Part shown: positions 11,481 to 26,014 of the stretch, in pieces | How the letters are laid out: every line of letters begins with the position of its first letter | Position numbering within the stretch: the first letter of the stretch is position 1 | DNA from: Camarhynchus parvulus | Lineage: Eukaryota > Chordata > Aves > Passeriformes > Thraupidae | DNA length: 64,000 bases | Reading direction: 5' to 3' | NCBI RefSeq assembly: GCF_901933205.1 | Contig: NC_044577.1 | Span: 5,715,321-5,779,320, forward strand | Made by a program: the position numbers and the translations under genes | The notes under the pieces: generated by a model | The model's database searches: none | Told to the model about the DNA's origin: nothing | The model's input: only the letters and a program-made list of their open reading frames with translations

Positions 11481-14400
11481 GTAGCTTTTCTTTCCTTTTT
11501 TTCCCAGTATTGCTGCTTAAAAATTCAGCCTCAAATGTTCTGTACACAGAAGGATCTGGTGCAACTGCTACAGAGCAGAGATGAATAGATGTAGTCCAAG
11601 AAAATCTATAACTCTTGAGATTGAAAGGATCAAAAAAGTAGCTTTACTTCTTCTTATACTGTTGCTCTTGTAGGCTGCAATTCAGCTTTATTCTGAAAGT
11701 GAAAAACCTGTGGAATAGAACAGGTTGAATTTTGTAGAAGGACAAATGAATCTTGCTGTTTCAATGGCCTTGCAGTTTTTCATATTTTCCATCCCCAAAA
11801 TCACCAGCCTTGTAAAGGACAAGGGAAACTCCTCCAGTCAAGTTGCCCAAACAATTCTGTGTTACTCCCATGATCAGTCATACTTTCAAATTGTTGAGTG
11901 TTTAAGCTTTAGTTGAAGTAAGCAACTTGATTAAAGATGTTCCTGTTAGCCTGCATATTCACGTTCCATTTTAGAGCCATTGAAAAGATACCAATTGAAC
12001 AAGACAGCAATTTGAAATAACTTGCATTGTTTGAATGTTTTATCACAAGTACTGATCAAAACTCTTCTGCAAAAGGAAACATTTTAGCTGTTGGACAGAA
12101 AGAGACACATTTCCTCTGAATGTCATATAGCTCCCACAAACTACAGTCTTTAAAGTGATGAAGGAAACTCAGTTTTTCTGTGAAGTTCAAAGAGGGTTGA
12201 GGAGGGGAGAAAAAAGGTGGGGATCACCCCCAACACCAGACCAGCTCTGTCTCCTTTGGAATTACCTTCTCATCTGAGATCTAAAGTCTGTCTTGATCAC
12301 TGAATGCTCTTAAAAGTGGCTGGAGTTGGCAGGCAAGTGAGAGTAGCTGCACTGCCATCCATCCCTGACTACACGTTTAATTTGGTAAATAGGCAAATTG
12401 TGAGAACATCCAAATATTGATTGCAGTCTGTGGGAACTGGCTGCTTTCCTTAGATGGAATGAGATCCTTTGATATGGACCTCTATCAAACACTGGAGCGC
12501 ATCAGGCTGCTGTATTTAAGTTTCATACAGTCTAGTGATTTTTTTTCTCCAGGAAAAAAATATTTTATATGTTAATTTAAACATCCAAATGCAGAATTTG
12601 GAATTAATGAAAACCAACCTCTACATTTCAAAAACTTAAGGAGATTAAATTTGCAATTACTTAATTATGGTCTATGAAATATGCAAAAAACCCCCAAACC
12701 CTGAGTATTAAGCAAAGTTTTTTTTCATAAAAATAGAAGTTTTATAGCAGTAGGTGCTTTGAATTGTCCAAGGTTTGATTTACAATAAAGAAAATAGCCC
12801 TTTAAAAATTTGTTTCTACTGTTAATAAATAACCCAGAGCCAAAGCTTCAATTTTCAGGAGAGCAAAAAATAGATTATATTAATGAAGGGCTGGGAAAAT
12901 AAATTTTCACTCTCTTGGAAAAGGAGCAGATTGTGTCTCTTAATGACTTTGCATTTGTTCAAATGATTTTGTAGTCTGGTCAGAATAGATCTGAATTGCA
13001 TCAACATTTATTATTATTACTAATATCTGGACTGTAGTAAAGCAAAAGTATAAAAAAGCTCATGAAGGGTTGATATTGAGGAGATGGAGTATGTGCACGC
13101 ACACCTCAAAGAATTAAGAATGTATCCAAACATTCTGGCCAAAATGAGCTATATCCTCCTTAATTTCCTGTTGTTGTTTTTCCCTAGACAAACTAAGCTG
13201 AAAAGAGACATTGATTTAATTTGGTGAGGGATGTGTTGTCTGTCTGATGCTTTGTTTTCTGCTTGCTCGTGTCTTGCCAACAATTATCTTGTCAAGAGGT
13301 AATGTAGGCAACAGAGAAGCAGTTACAAAACTTCTGATAAAGGTAAAGTTTCTTTCCACTGCAATAAAACCAGACCTAAAAACAATCATGTTATTATTTA
13401 AAGAACTTATGTGCTTGTTTTCCTGTAAAACAAATATTGCCTTGACAATTGACATTTTCTGGACCTGAATCCCTGCACGTTAATGCAGATCATGGCACAA
13501 AACAGAATTAGACCTGAAATGAAGATTAATTAGAGAAACATGGTCTAGAGCTGGGTCTGTGCTGTTTTTCAGTGCTGTTGGTTGAAGATGATGTAGCTGC
13601 AATGCTCTTGCCCTCGTGGTGTCCTTGTGGGACTGGGCATGGTGGTGGCTGGGAGCAATTTGGGACATTGCACCCAGCTGCCCTGCCAATGCTGCAATGC
13701 ATGTAGGAAGGAGTGATCTCTTTTTAGACTGCTATTGATTAGTGTAATCAGCTTTAAACTCTGAGCAATTGTTCTCCATCTGTTTTGGCTTTAAAGGTTT
13801 TTGTTTCCTGCTCAGATCAAAGAAAGCTCTAGTGTCCAAAAGATGATCTGTTTCTTTCAAAAATAGCACTTGGAAATATTACCTCTCCCTCCAGTCCTTG
13901 GCTTATTTATATCCTGAAATCATCCTGGGTAAAACACTGCCAGTACTTTTGCTGTGTGTGGGGCTATTTGGAAATTCTGCCCAGGGAGAAACTGAGTATT
14001 TGTTTAAAGTCTGAGATTTATCTATCTACACATGGGCCATGTATAGAGGCTCTAAATATGTCTGGGTCACTGTGAAGCCTAAAAATTCCTTTAGAAATGG
14101 AATTTCTTGATGCAATGACACATCTGATTTGGTGCCACTTCTACCCATTGGACGCACTTAGGGGGGAAAAGGATTCTCTTTTTCTAGATGCAGATTCAAA
14201 TGCTGCAGAACCAAAAAAGTGGGAGTGAGCAAGGCTGGGCAGCCCATGGAGGAGTGGGAAATTGGTCTTCTCTTGGCTGTAGTGTTGTGGAATAACTTTT
14301 GATTATGGCAAGCTTTAAAGATTTTATAAAAATATGTATATCAGCTCTCAGGCAGCAAGCTGGCTTGTTGGGGACAAAATTTTGGCTGGAATATATCTTC

Positions 14401-17400
14401 TGTACTTAGGTGCAGTAAATGTAAGGATTTAGGCTGAAAGGCAGAATGAGATTGAATTTACTACTTGGATTTTTCTTTCAGAAAGACCTGGAAACTGATT
14501 ATGCATTTAATAATGCTGAGGCACAAGATGGCCGAAACATTTTCTTTCTTTGCTTTTGTAGTTCTTTTGTAAAGGTTACAATATCATCTTTTGGAGCTAG
14601 TTCAGACACTCTGGGTTTTATTTCCATTTAATTTGATAGCAAATATTGAAAGTATGGTAATGTTATTTGCCTTAAGTTTGGGGTGTGGGAGAGGCAGAAG
14701 CCTTGTGTTTACTGAGAAAAGGAAAAACTTTCTAATAAAAGTTTCTATCTCTTAATACTTGCAATGTGTACAAATTAAAAAAGTTCTTAGATCTTTTCTT
14801 AAATAAAGAAGACATTAGCAGTGTCACAATGAAAATACTTTTACCAAAGCTGTAATTCTGCAGTTTTTGCTGAGTTATGATGACATTTTAACTCATGTTT
14901 TATTGTGTTGCCAGTTATGAGTTTATTAAAGAAAGAGGGGTTTAGTGATGCTTATATGCATATTGTATTGGCTTTTAGTAGTAATTCTAGAAAATTGTTT
15001 CTGCTTTTGTTGAATGGGAGTTTCAGACAAAAATTACAGAATAGTTACCACCAGGTCTGCACACAAAATATGCCCCAATTTCTTCTGAAGACAGAACTGA
15101 ATTGTGACATTCAGTTCCAATGGCACTAAATCACTACGACACTAAATCATTAAATTTCAATGTGTGATGTGCTCCAGTAGCATTTCTGATGATTAATTTC
15201 TGATACTTGCCAAATTGCTGGGGCCATAACCATTTTTCTGATCTGTATTTTGTTTTCAGTATCTTGTGCAATGTGACCTTGTCCCATACTTCTGAACATT
15301 GTGTTGTGGCTCTAATTCAAGTGCCTTAATAATAACATAAATTCTTTGTTAAAATTAATGCAAAAATAATTGTGACTAATGAGTGACTAAGAAAACAGCA
15401 ATGGTGTTCATAACAGCTCATAAGAAGAAAAAGAAGAAAAATGTTGAAGTGATTTGTGAACTTTTTCTGCCCATCCTTAAATATTCATGGAAATTTGGAA
15501 ATGGGTGCTGGCATGTCATTGCCATGGTGACCAACCCTTTGTGTGACATGAGTGTGAGTTAGTGTAGAGCAGAAACCTGGCCCCACCTTCAGCTGCTGCT
15601 TTGGTTTACATTTATATGGGCTAGGAAGGAAATGTTTTGCTTTCCCCATTAGCCATGAGGGATGTTTAGCAGCAAAAGCCACAGGAAGATGTAAGGGGAG
15701 GGTAGACAAACAAAAGAGGAAAAAAATATCAAGGTATATATAATTTTTGGGTGTTATTCACAATTATAGAAATGCAGGTTGTGGCTGTCTGCTGTCAGAA
15801 TGAAGATGCAGAAAACTTTATATTGGCTGGTATAGGAATCTTCCAGTTGGCACCAATGCCAAGGATGCCATTGCATTGTGTCAAGGAGTCATGGATAAAA
15901 AGTCAAGACAAAGATTTATGCCACACCTTTAGTTTTGATTGTTATGGGGCTCTCTCTGTCTAAAATTTGGCTTCTGCTTGAATGCCTAATTTTTTTTAAC
16001 CTGTTTGATTCATAATTTCAAAACTTAGCATGAAAATACTTTGAAATACTAGAGGCTATAGTATTATAGCAAAGCAGGGAAAGATTAGTTTAACTGGGTA
16101 ATGCTGCTTTCTAGTCTGGGTCAGTCTGTCTTTTCAGCCTCCCACATTTCTGAGATGTCAGGTGGTTAAATAAGGATTGTGTTCTCCAGATTCATTAATT
16201 TATTTTGCTTGTCCTTCACACCCCCTTCAAGCAGTGTTCCAAACAGTGGGAGCAGTGTGAATCAAATGAAGGGATAATAAAAGAGATGATGTGGTTCAGT
16301 TGCCTCTAAAACCTTGTGACTGAAGCCCAAGGTGAAGTGTGGCTGGGAGACCTGGGTAAAGCCATCTCAGATACCACCTGCAGTGCCCACTGACCTTCAG
16401 ACAGCTGCAGCACTCTTTGCTGTCTTAAGCAACTTCCCTTCTTTCTTAAAGGTTTGAACTTTTTATCTTACATCAATGCTTCTGAGTATTTTGTTGCACA
16501 GCCCCTGTTTTATTGTGGTGAAACTAATGATTTTTTCATTGGTGTTATTCACCAACACAAAGTCTCAGTATTAGCATTTTGTTAAAACAAAGTGCTCACT
16601 ACATATATTGTCCTTATATTGAAGAGAAAATGTTGAGACTGGGATATTTTAGCTAAATAAATATGAGATTTCTTTATGTACAGCAGGGATGGGTTAACCA
16701 TGATTGGGGAAGAACAGCAGTCTGCTTTCAGCTTCCCTTTGAGCTTTGCTTTGCCCTGTGCAAAGAAACAAGATAGGAAAAGGTCTCAGATCCCTCTTTG
16801 TGGGATGGAAGGAGGGCAGGGCAGGAAAGTGTGTGGCCTTGTTCCATCTCCCTCCACTCACCTCCTGCTTGGAAGTCTGTAAAAATAGATTTGTGCTGTG
16901 TCAGCATGTGTCCCCTTCAAAGGTCAAAGTCAAACTCTACTTCTACCTTCTAGTAAATAATTCCTGTGTGTAAAACTCTCCTCTGCTACTAGGACTGGAT
17001 GGCTTTGTACCCTTTGGTAGAGATGCACCCTCCAGAGCTGTGTGTTTGAGGAATAAAACCTTTTGCTTTAGGGTTTCATGCTGACTGCAATGGATTTTAA
17101 TACTTGTTCCTTTTGGGGCCACTCTGCAATTAAAATTCAAGCCAGAGGGCTGCAGAAGGTTGGAGTTTCCACACCAATTCCTTGCCACAAGGTCCAACAG
17201 TTTCCCCTTCCAGCATTTGTAAGGTCCCAGGTTGCCCCCTGAGCTTCCTTTAGAGCTTCTTCTGGAGGCACCTCCAACTCTGTTCCTAGAGCGCAGCTCC
17301 CAGGAAATTTGGGGTCTGGACTTTTTGGGATTTTATTTGGACCCTTTCTTGCTGGATTTCCCCACTGGAGGAGATGTAGTGCTGTCTAAAAAGCAATGGG

Positions 17401-20400
17401 AATGCCCAAAATGCAATGCAAAGGAGAAAACAAAAAAATAGAAAGTTATAAACTTAATATGAACTGATGTAAGCTGCCAAGGAAATGGCAAAGGGGTAAA
17501 AAATGGAGTAATTTTTTCTGACAAAAAAAATGAAAGGCAAATATAAGGTAGAGGACTGTGTAAGAACCCTTTGCACTCTCTCCTGAATCTGCTTTGTCCT
17601 TATGCCTGTAGTGAGATCTTCCCTGGCAGCATTTGTGAAGGGTATTTTTTGTGAAAAGCCAGTTTAAGAAATGAAGCACTGTGGAAGGTGGAATTACCAT
17701 GAATTGTTTCTTTCTTCTGCCCTGATCAGATTCTGTTTCTCTCTCTGGCAATCCTGCCAGTTGTAGAGCAAGACAAGCAATTCAGATTTGAAGATGTAGA
17801 TTTATTTTTTTCCTGTTGAGGTTTATGTTAAATGTGAAGCTTTAGAGGGCTGCAGTCAGGGAAGTTTACCTTTACAGTCAGTGTGACAGCAGCCACGTGC
17901 TATTGCCAGCCACCTCCAGTTCTACCTCATCCTGTAAAACACATTAGTTACAGCATGTTTTACAACACCAGTGACAATTTATGAGGAAAAAAATTCCTAC
18001 TAGTCTTTAATTATCTATCCTGAGATATTGGTTGCATGCTTCTACTTACTCCCACCTTTATTCCTCTGTAACAAAGAACCTTTGCTGGATAATGAAACCA
18101 TAGCAAGGTAGGAGAGCTGATGTTTCTGTGGGTATATGTTATGGCACTACTGGAAATTAAGGCTGGAAATTAAGTAATTAGAAATATTTGACACAGACTG
18201 AGCTCTTGAAGTTTGCTGCAACCCACTGTTTTCTAGCTGCTTTTTATGAAACAAGAGCATCACTAGAGATAGTCTCCTATAAAAAATAGGCTCTTTGATT
18301 CTCCTGTTTCATCACTGCACTGTGTGATCTGTCCTGCCCATGTTGAATAATTTAGGTAAATCATGCACACTGTGTGATTGGAATTTGACTGAAAATAATT
18401 ATTCACATGGTTATTGACTAGCACTGAAGTATTGACTGCTCTCCTAATAGAGCTGTTGTGATTCCCCTCAAGCTCTTCTGCTCTCTGCCTCTAATTATTT
18501 CATCTACAGATCCTTCCAGAAGTTGTATGTACAGAGGTGGAAGCAGAAATACCACTTGATATTTATATTCAGTGTGATCCTTTGCAGGCAGTTGTTGTAA
18601 CATAGCTCAGGAAAGCTGAGGGGAAATCTCCTGGGTGCTTGGGTTTGAGCTCCTTGTAGGTGGGAGAGCTGAGGGCTTGGTGTGACAGCTCAGGGGGCAA
18701 CAGAGGAACACGTAATGCAGCAAAAGAATAAATCATTAAGATAATGCAAAGCAGAAAAGAGGAATCAAGAAGGGACTGATGTGAGATGGGAGAAACCAGA
18801 ACACTCCATTACATTCATGGTAGGATTAAATTTAAGAGCAACTTGGAGACTATGCTGCTTAATTAAGGCTAATAGTGTTAAGAGAGCTGCAGCTGGACGT
18901 AAAGCTGCCTGCAGATGGAAAAAGTCAGGAACCCAAAAAACTTCACAAAATCAGCAGGAAGAAACTACTTTCTGTTGCTGAAGGATTGAGTCAAAAAGGT
19001 CATCTGGCTGGAATTGCAAGTGAATAGCAAATTAACTCTTTGTTCTTGACTTCTTTCCTGGAAGGTTCTGATTAGGAGCGACTCTTTGTTCCTTCAGTGT
19101 TTCCACCACTGATTTGAACTGAAATGATTTCTGTGTGCAAGTATTAATTCTGCACATATGTTGGATGGAAAATTTTAAATGCATAGGAGGTGAACCAGAA
19201 AATGCCACATTTTTCAGTCTATTTCATTTATATGTTTCAGTCATGTGCAGTCCTGAGGAAAATTTGATCTAAAAGTGTTACTGTGCTTATATTTTTTTGG
19301 GCGAGGGGGGAGGAGAAAGTGGCTGAATTTATCAAAGATGGTTGAAAGTATAATTCAAAAATACAATTCAAAAATCCTCATGTCTGATCCCTTAAGGTCG
19401 TTTTTCAGTAGGGGTTTTTATATCTCTTATGTTCTGCAAGTATGCTATGCAGCTATATCAGGCAGAACTTAAAAACACAGACATGTAAATAGTATAAAAA
19501 GAAAAAAAACATTGTCAGAGTTAAGCTGCTTAATGATAGAAGGACTCTGGTAAAAATAATCAGTATATTTTAAAGAGCTTAAATGTACCACTTTATATTT
19601 TTTTTTTATTTTCCATGTGCATAATGTGCTGGTGCTGCACTGGAAACAGAGAAGCTGTGGAGCAGTCTAAAATCTTGTACAGGATTTAATTCCTATATAT
19701 TTCTCAATGTGGAGAGCAAAATCCTCCTGGAAGACTGTGAGCTCTGAGTGCACACAGATGATGTGTTGTAGGAGAGAATTGATATTGTCAGAGACATCTA
19801 CAGAACATATGCAGAAAGTCTCCAGCACCATTGCAGTTGGCAGAGAAGACAGGAAAAGATTGTTATCCCAGCATTCCTTCAGATTAACATGGTGAAAGGG
19901 TTGGGAAAACAGGGAACTGGAAATCAGTACTGGGTTTTCAGCCCTGAGGAACTGGGGCTTTTGGAGTGGGCTGTGCTCCATCCTGAAAGGCATTCTGTAG
20001 ATCTCTAAGTAGGAAGCATCCCAGATTCCTCTGGGAGAAATCACTCTTGTGCATTTCATTCCTCAAGCCTGTCCTGTTGGGACTCTGGCACCTCCAGATT
20101 TTGGAAACAGTTCATCCCCAGCTGTACTAGGATTGCTGCAATGGTATTTGCTGTAGGATAAGATAATCTTCTATCTCTACACCATTGTCACAGGTGAGAC
20201 CTGGAACGGTTTCCAGTTCACAGGTCTATATAGACACATTTCTCAGTAATGAAAATGATGGGGTCTGGAGTGTCTGTTTTGAGCTTAAGCTTGTTAAAAT
20301 GGAGCTGGAAAGTAAACAACATGCAAGCTGTTCATAACAATTTTCAATTTATATGCTGCACTGAGCCAAGACAAAGGTATTCCAAAAGTTTTAGCCATGA

Positions 20401-21064
20401 TTAGTCCTCCAGCAGTGTCTGCAGCTTGACATCCCCAAAGCCAAGAATGAAGAGGGAATGGCTCTCTTAGGACCTCCAAATTTTAGCTGGGTTTTGAGGC
20501 TGCTTTAAAAGCATGAGATGGAATGGGAAAAGGGAGAAACTTGGAAGAATCTATTATAATCAGAAGGCAAAATGGACCTCTAGGTTTATACTGATGTAAA
20601 TGCAGGTTAGACACCCTTTGCTGCTGGCCCGAGTTTGGAGTTGGACTGGTTTAAGTGCTGACTTGTGAGTGCTGTATTAAACATGCTCTCACAGACAGTG
20701 GGAAGTGCCTCAAGTGCTTTACACAGTCCATGGAAATTGGCATCCTTAGGGGACTCCCTCCCTGCTCTCATAATTTCACTGCTTCATTTATTCACTAAAT
20801 GGCTGTTTCTCTGTGCAGCTGGGATAGACACTTGAGGGGCAGCAGATCTGTGTACTCTGCTGTTCTCCAGGCAGCTGAGCCTTCTGCTCCCCTCACCTGC
20901 TTCATACACCAATAACTCTTCTGGCAATCATAGCCAGGAGCCACAGGATTATTGTTATTATTTTTTTGAAGTAACACCTCTAAGGTTTAATTTTTTTATG
21001 TATATCTTAGTTTGTAATTCTACATCTGCCAGGTATTGCTGGAAACCATTATAACAATATCTGT
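11481..21064. other. Unique AT-rich noncoding sequence
   Basis: About 9.6 kb without a recognisable gene, transposon or RNA. Local features are only compositional: a purine-rich AAGAAGAAAAAGAAG run near 15423, and AT-rich runs near 12540-12800. Open frames up to about 130 codons (minus strand, 19667-20059) show no family resemblance. At 17041-17090 there is an AATAAAA followed by TTTTGCTTT, vaguely like the end of an LTR, but no TG..CA boundaries or duplication could be defined. Confidence 0.55.
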
Positions 21065-21124
21065 GAAAATAGAAAAATAGGAAAAATAGAAAAAATAGAA
21101 AATAGGAAAAAAAGGAACAATAGG
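21065..21124. repeat. A-rich GAAAAATA low-complexity tract
   Basis: About 60 bases consist almost only of A and G with a few T, in imperfect units of the form GAAAAATAG. It is a simple repeat without terminal duplications, so it is not taken as a retroposon tail. Confidence 0.85.
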
Positions 21125-24100
21125 ATTTCTTTTAAAGGATGCTTTCCAAACTGATTTTACTGCAGATGATTTCTGTCTCGCAGCTAGTTGCAAACAAGAT
21201 GACTGTTCTGATGAGATTCGTATAAAGTTAGTGACTTCTGTGATGAGGGCAGAAATTTTAATTATAGAGAAATGCATGCTGCTTTATTTCCGCCTTTGTT
21301 AGAAATTCCCATTTTTTGCTTTTATAAATGCCTTTTCTTACAGTCTTTTAATGGATTGTGGAGTAATTGGAGACAAAACTGGGTTTTTTCACAATAGAAA
21401 TGAATGTTAAAAAAAAAAATCATCTCAGCAAGTCCATAAGGAAACACTGGTAATTTCATGTGTCTGACTGAAAACTAGGAAAGTGAGACAGTTTTTTCTC
21501 ATATCAACCAGAGTCCAGTTTGCATCTGGAAAATTAATGTAAACCTTGGGGTTCTGAAAATGTTGTGTGTCCTGTCTTGCTTTGAGTAGTTCTCAGGGCT
21601 CCAGCTGAAGCACTTCCTTTGGAAGCTTAATTCACCAACTAAGCATTTTTGTATTTTCATACAAAAATGCAGCCTGAACAGCAAGAAGTATTTTCACTGC
21701 CAGGAACATTTCTTGCTGTTCAGTCTCTATACGACCTTTCTTAAGCTCCTTGTATATCCTTCAAAACTTCCATAAACAGGCTTATGTAGACATCCTGCTC
21801 CTTGGTGGGTTTTTTTTGTTTGTTTGGTTTTTTTTGTTTTTTTGTTTAGCTCTTGACTTTCTCTCATAATTGGTTGTTCCTGTTTCTAGTTAACCAACAT
21901 AACTGGATTTTTTAATCCCTTAAAAAATTATTTCGTATCGGAGAAGAATTTTATAAGATATGTGGCTCATAAATGCACTTTGTGTGCGTGTGTATGTGCA
22001 TTTCAAATGAAAATTCATGTATTTAAAGTGGTTAAGATGTAACAGGAGGCTTTTTGAGATGAGATTCTTCCAGGACTGAGCTCAACACAGCAAGTGTATT
22101 AAAGTTTTATGAGTACTTTGTACATCCTGAAACATTAGCTTGCTTCTGACCAGCAATAAATATGTAATCTTGGTCACGGGGTCCTCCACAAGATCAGGTG
22201 ATGGGTTTTCATGCACCATCTCTTAGAAAACAAACACTTCTCATGGCCAGGTTCAGTGGAAAATACAACTAGGAACCACTTTTAAATGCTTCCCCATATA
22301 GCTTATAGTTGGTAAATGTGCTGGTTAATAACTAATGATGCTTCATTCTTCTGAAATATTCCCTGCAAATAGCTCAATCCAATTAAAGTGCTGGGTTTAT
22401 TGATCTGTGTCCCATTCTTTCTCTTTCATCTTGCTGCAAGTCTTTTCATCCTTCTCTTACTGCTGGGATTCATCAGGTTTAGTTTACATCTGCATTTGCA
22501 AATGACTCTGAAATACAAGCTGCTGCTTGGAAGCTGGGAAGTTTCCACCAGCTTCACTGGCTAGGCTCAGAATTTGTACTCCAAGGATGTAAGGTTTCTG
22601 TTCTGTCTTCCTCAAAGTGATTACTCACATAATTAATTAGAAAAGCCTAGTGACTGCTTCCATAAGGCACTATTCTGGCACTGTGGAAGGACCTAAATAT
22701 AGGAAGTTCTTTTTAAATAAGAGAAGTGACTTTTTGCTGCATTTGTTATTAAAGACACGCATTGCAGATAAAATGCAGCATTCGTTTGAGACAACCTGCC
22801 CCACAGTCTATATAAATTTCATCACCACTTTTTGGCCTATTTTCTTGTCCACTAGGAAAATACAGTTTTGTAAACATGGAAAGTTAAACTGATAAGAGAC
22901 AAGCTGCAAGTTGGTATGTGTGGCAATATTGAGAATAAACCTACAATATAACTGGGATGTTTGGCGCTTGTATCTTTACGTGAGCAAGCAGTTGTTGCTC
23001 TGGCTGTTTGTATTTGCTTAACCTTCCTTTATCAAATAAAATCCAGAACAAAATACAATTTCTGTCTGAGACAAATATGACTGGAATCCCCAGAAAGACT
23101 CTAAAGGTCAGTTCACCTGTTTTGAAATATTGTTCCTCAGTATCTACAACGTCTTAGTGACATTAAACACTACAACGTGTAGGTTGCTAGAAGGTACTCC
23201 AGTGTTACATATTTAAAGCACAAACTTTAGACTGGAAATTAAAAAAAAAAAGGAAAAAAATCTGTGGTGAAAGAGTTCCAACTCTGACCAGTATTTGTGG
23301 AATAAGTATATTGTAGAAACTGGATTTAATTTGTCAGCAGCAGAACTGCAGATCTGTGATGCTCCTGGCCCTTTGTCTGCTGGTGTGGTCAGATGTGGTT
23401 CTCACCAAGTCCAGGGTCTGTTGCTAAAGCTGACTCCCACACCTATTTATTTTGAAAAGAAAAATGGTGATTGCTTTATGCATAAATGGGTAAATATTTG
23501 CATTTTATAATAGTTTACTTAGAGATTAGGAAAATGGAATCATAATGAGTTGCTTTTCTTCCTTTGAAATGGAGTAGAATTTTAATTAGCCTTATTTCTT
23601 ATTTAGTGAATATGGCAATATAGGAGCCATGCTATTGATATATATTTTTCTTCTTTTGCAGTTTTATATGAGGCTTCTTAACTAATATTGAAATAATTTA
23701 TTGGACATCTACGCAGGCAATTTTTTTGACTTTGTAATTGTTAGTTAATTTCCATGCAGGGAATAAGTGATAGTTCTGGAAATCAGTGGAAGTTAGGCAT
23801 GTAATCACCGGGGTTCCCTCTGAAAATTTCCTTCCCAGAGTTAATCAGTAAATGGGAAACCTTAAGTGAGCAATGGGGTGAATATGTGTATGTAGGTAAC
23901 TACAGGCACACATAGCTATAAATTCCAGTCAGCAAGAGCAACTAATTCACAATAGTGGAAGAAAAATTTCAGTTGGCAAGCAGAGTTTGGGGCAAAAAAC
24001 CAGGAAAGTCTGAAGAGAATTAAAGGCTGAAATGAGAGATGTTTCTCTAAGTGACTGCTTCCATATGATCACAATAAGATTATGTTCAGTTTCTCAGGAG

Positions 24101-25946
24101 ATATGTCTATGATTAAATTTCACTCCTGAACCACCCTGGGTTCAGCACATGATTGAGTCACCTTGAATCCAATGATCATTTAAATGAGAAAAATCATGTT
24201 CAACATAAAATAATCATTTTTACTTCATGTAACTCGTTTATAACATGCCCCTCTCTGTTACACACTGCTACCAGAAACATTTCCAACTGTTGGAAAATAC
24301 ACAGGAATTCAAGTGTGAATGAGATTTTACTACTTTTACTTAACTGTGAAAATATTGAGCACTAATATTCCAAGCATTTATTTTTAAGAGGCTTTCTGTA
24401 ATGCAGGGCAAATCTGAGAGAAGAAAATGCTAATTTCAATGTACTGTGGCAAAGGGAGTGTCTGTTAATTACTTTTTTTTTTTGTGGTTTGATCATTCAG
24501 TAAGGTGCAATTTTACCTCAGAGTGGTTAAGTATAGCTATGAGGGGAAAAGGAGGTGTTCCCTACATTTACAGGATTTGTTAGAAAGTGCTGAACAATCT
24601 CCTGTCAGGTGCTGAAGGTCACCAAGCTACAGACTAAGCTTTGTGGAGGTCAGAATCTGGCTCCTTTCTGAGAAAATTCTGGTTTGAACTGAAAAACCTT
24701 CATTGAATTGTAAGTGGCAAAGCAGAGCAGGCTCCTGTGGTTCATCTCCTCCTTGCACAGTGACACACCAAGCTGCTGCTGTAGCAGAGTCAGGACCACG
24801 CTTCACAAGATTAAATTCTGTGATTTTATTTTCCTGTTCTTACGTCTCTCAGCATAATTGAGTTATGGTCTGAGTTTGAACCTCTAGTTTAGTCATAAAA
24901 AGAAAAAGAACCAGAACCAAGTGCAACAAGGCTTTGAGATTTCCAGTCTTATCAAATTTTTATCCCTGGCATGAGCAGCTTGAAACACAATTAACCTGTT
25001 ATCAATATCAGGTTTTATTTATCCTTGTGCTCAAACCATTGATGCTATTGATCTGCTGTGGGGCTAATGTCTCCTCTGTGTAATCTAGGAAGTTGTTACA
25101 TTGCCTCTCTCCATGGCACGGATGTGTTTCAAACTGTAGATCAGGAGCAGCATAGTACAAATGGTAATAATTCCTCTGGTGAGATTGTGTGCTGGGGAGA
25201 TAAGGAAGGGAAGGAAATTCTCACCACCACAGTGTTGTGCTTCTTTCTGACTGTGTGGGAAATGTTTGCATTTCTACCCGTTTGTGTGAATTTTTAAGAA
25301 AAGGGGTTAAAAAGGTTGTCCTAATGATGTGTTAAGCAGAAGCGAAATGAGGAGCATCTTGTAATGAGTACAGGCAAGGACTTTATCAAAAGTAAGAATT
25401 ATTTTGTGTTGAGTACAGTGATTTTATACTTTTGCTTATCTGATGCTAATAATGGAACACTTTGTCTTCTTCCATTTAAGTGCTAGTCTAGAGCCACACA
25501 AGCCAACTACAGCACTAATGTAAGTAAATTATAGAACTTGAGATATTTTGCCACAATCCCATGTGGTAAAACCCAAGGCAGATGATTGAGTTGTCAGCAG
25601 GGAGCTCTGAGCAGAGGTGACCCTGCCTAAAATGGGGTCCCAGCAAAGCCTGGGATTTCTGTACCATTTTATATAAATATGTAGGGTCCAGACCTGTTTC
25701 TGAGAGAAATGGTGGTAATCCCACACATCTGAGGCGCTGGAAAAGTGATGCATGATGATGATTATCAGGAGGCAATAGCTGGTATCCAACAAAGGATTTT
25801 AGCACTTTCCACTATTTTAAAGGATGGAAAAGCAGCCTTGAGAAGTACTCCTGCATAACCAACTCCAAAAAGTTAATATTCATGGAAACGCCACTATAAA
25901 ATGATTGCAGCAATGTTTACAGGTGATTCAATGGCCAAATTTTTTT
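21125..25946. other. Unique AT-rich noncoding sequence, apart from the hairpins
   Basis: No gene or repeat family is recognised. Minor tracts are a T/G-rich run at 21805-21848 (TTTTTTTG and TTTG units) and a pure T run at 24473-24483. The area around 23680-23760 is rich in AATTATT and TTAATT words, as homeodomain-bound enhancers often are, but that is composition only. Confidence 0.55.
21643..21723. repeat. Two adjacent perfect inverted repeats (hairpins)
   Basis: The first hairpin has 12-bp perfect arms (GCATTTTTGTAT at 21643-21654 and its complement at 21659-21670) with a 4-base loop. Three bases later, a second has 14-bp perfect arms (CTGAACAGCAAGAA at 21674-21687 and its complement at 21710-21723) with a 22-base loop. 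Both would form strong stem-loops in RNA from either strand, or cruciforms in DNA. The second is shorter than a usual microRNA precursor. No known family was recognised. A local template-switch mutation is an alternative source of perfect short palindromes. Confidence 0.8.
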
Positions 25947-25955
25947 GGGGGGGGG
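25947..25955 (+). repeat. G9 homopolymer
   Basis: Nine consecutive G follow a T run, at the left edge of the purine-rich region. It is a likely length-variable and hard-to-sequence site, so the exact length should be treated with caution. Confidence 0.9.
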
Positions 25956-26014
25956 AAGTTTCTAGATTTTTATCTTAGGGGCTGTATATTGAGTGATGCA
26001 GCCAAGGATTCCAT

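Noticed and set aside
11125..11547. Minus-strand open frames of 135 and 140 codons
   Set aside because: They mirror a GC-rich patch that is open in several frames at once, the usual sign of composition and not coding.
17030..17100. AATAAAA followed by TTTTGCTTT, resembling an LTR R-U5 end
   Set aside because: No TG..CA boundaries or target-site duplication could be defined.
17232..17441. 69-codon frame ending QWECPKCNAKEKTKK, with a CxxC pair
   Set aside because: A single CxxC is not a zinc-binding domain, and the leucine-rich start reflects CTT/CTC-rich DNA. No splice context.
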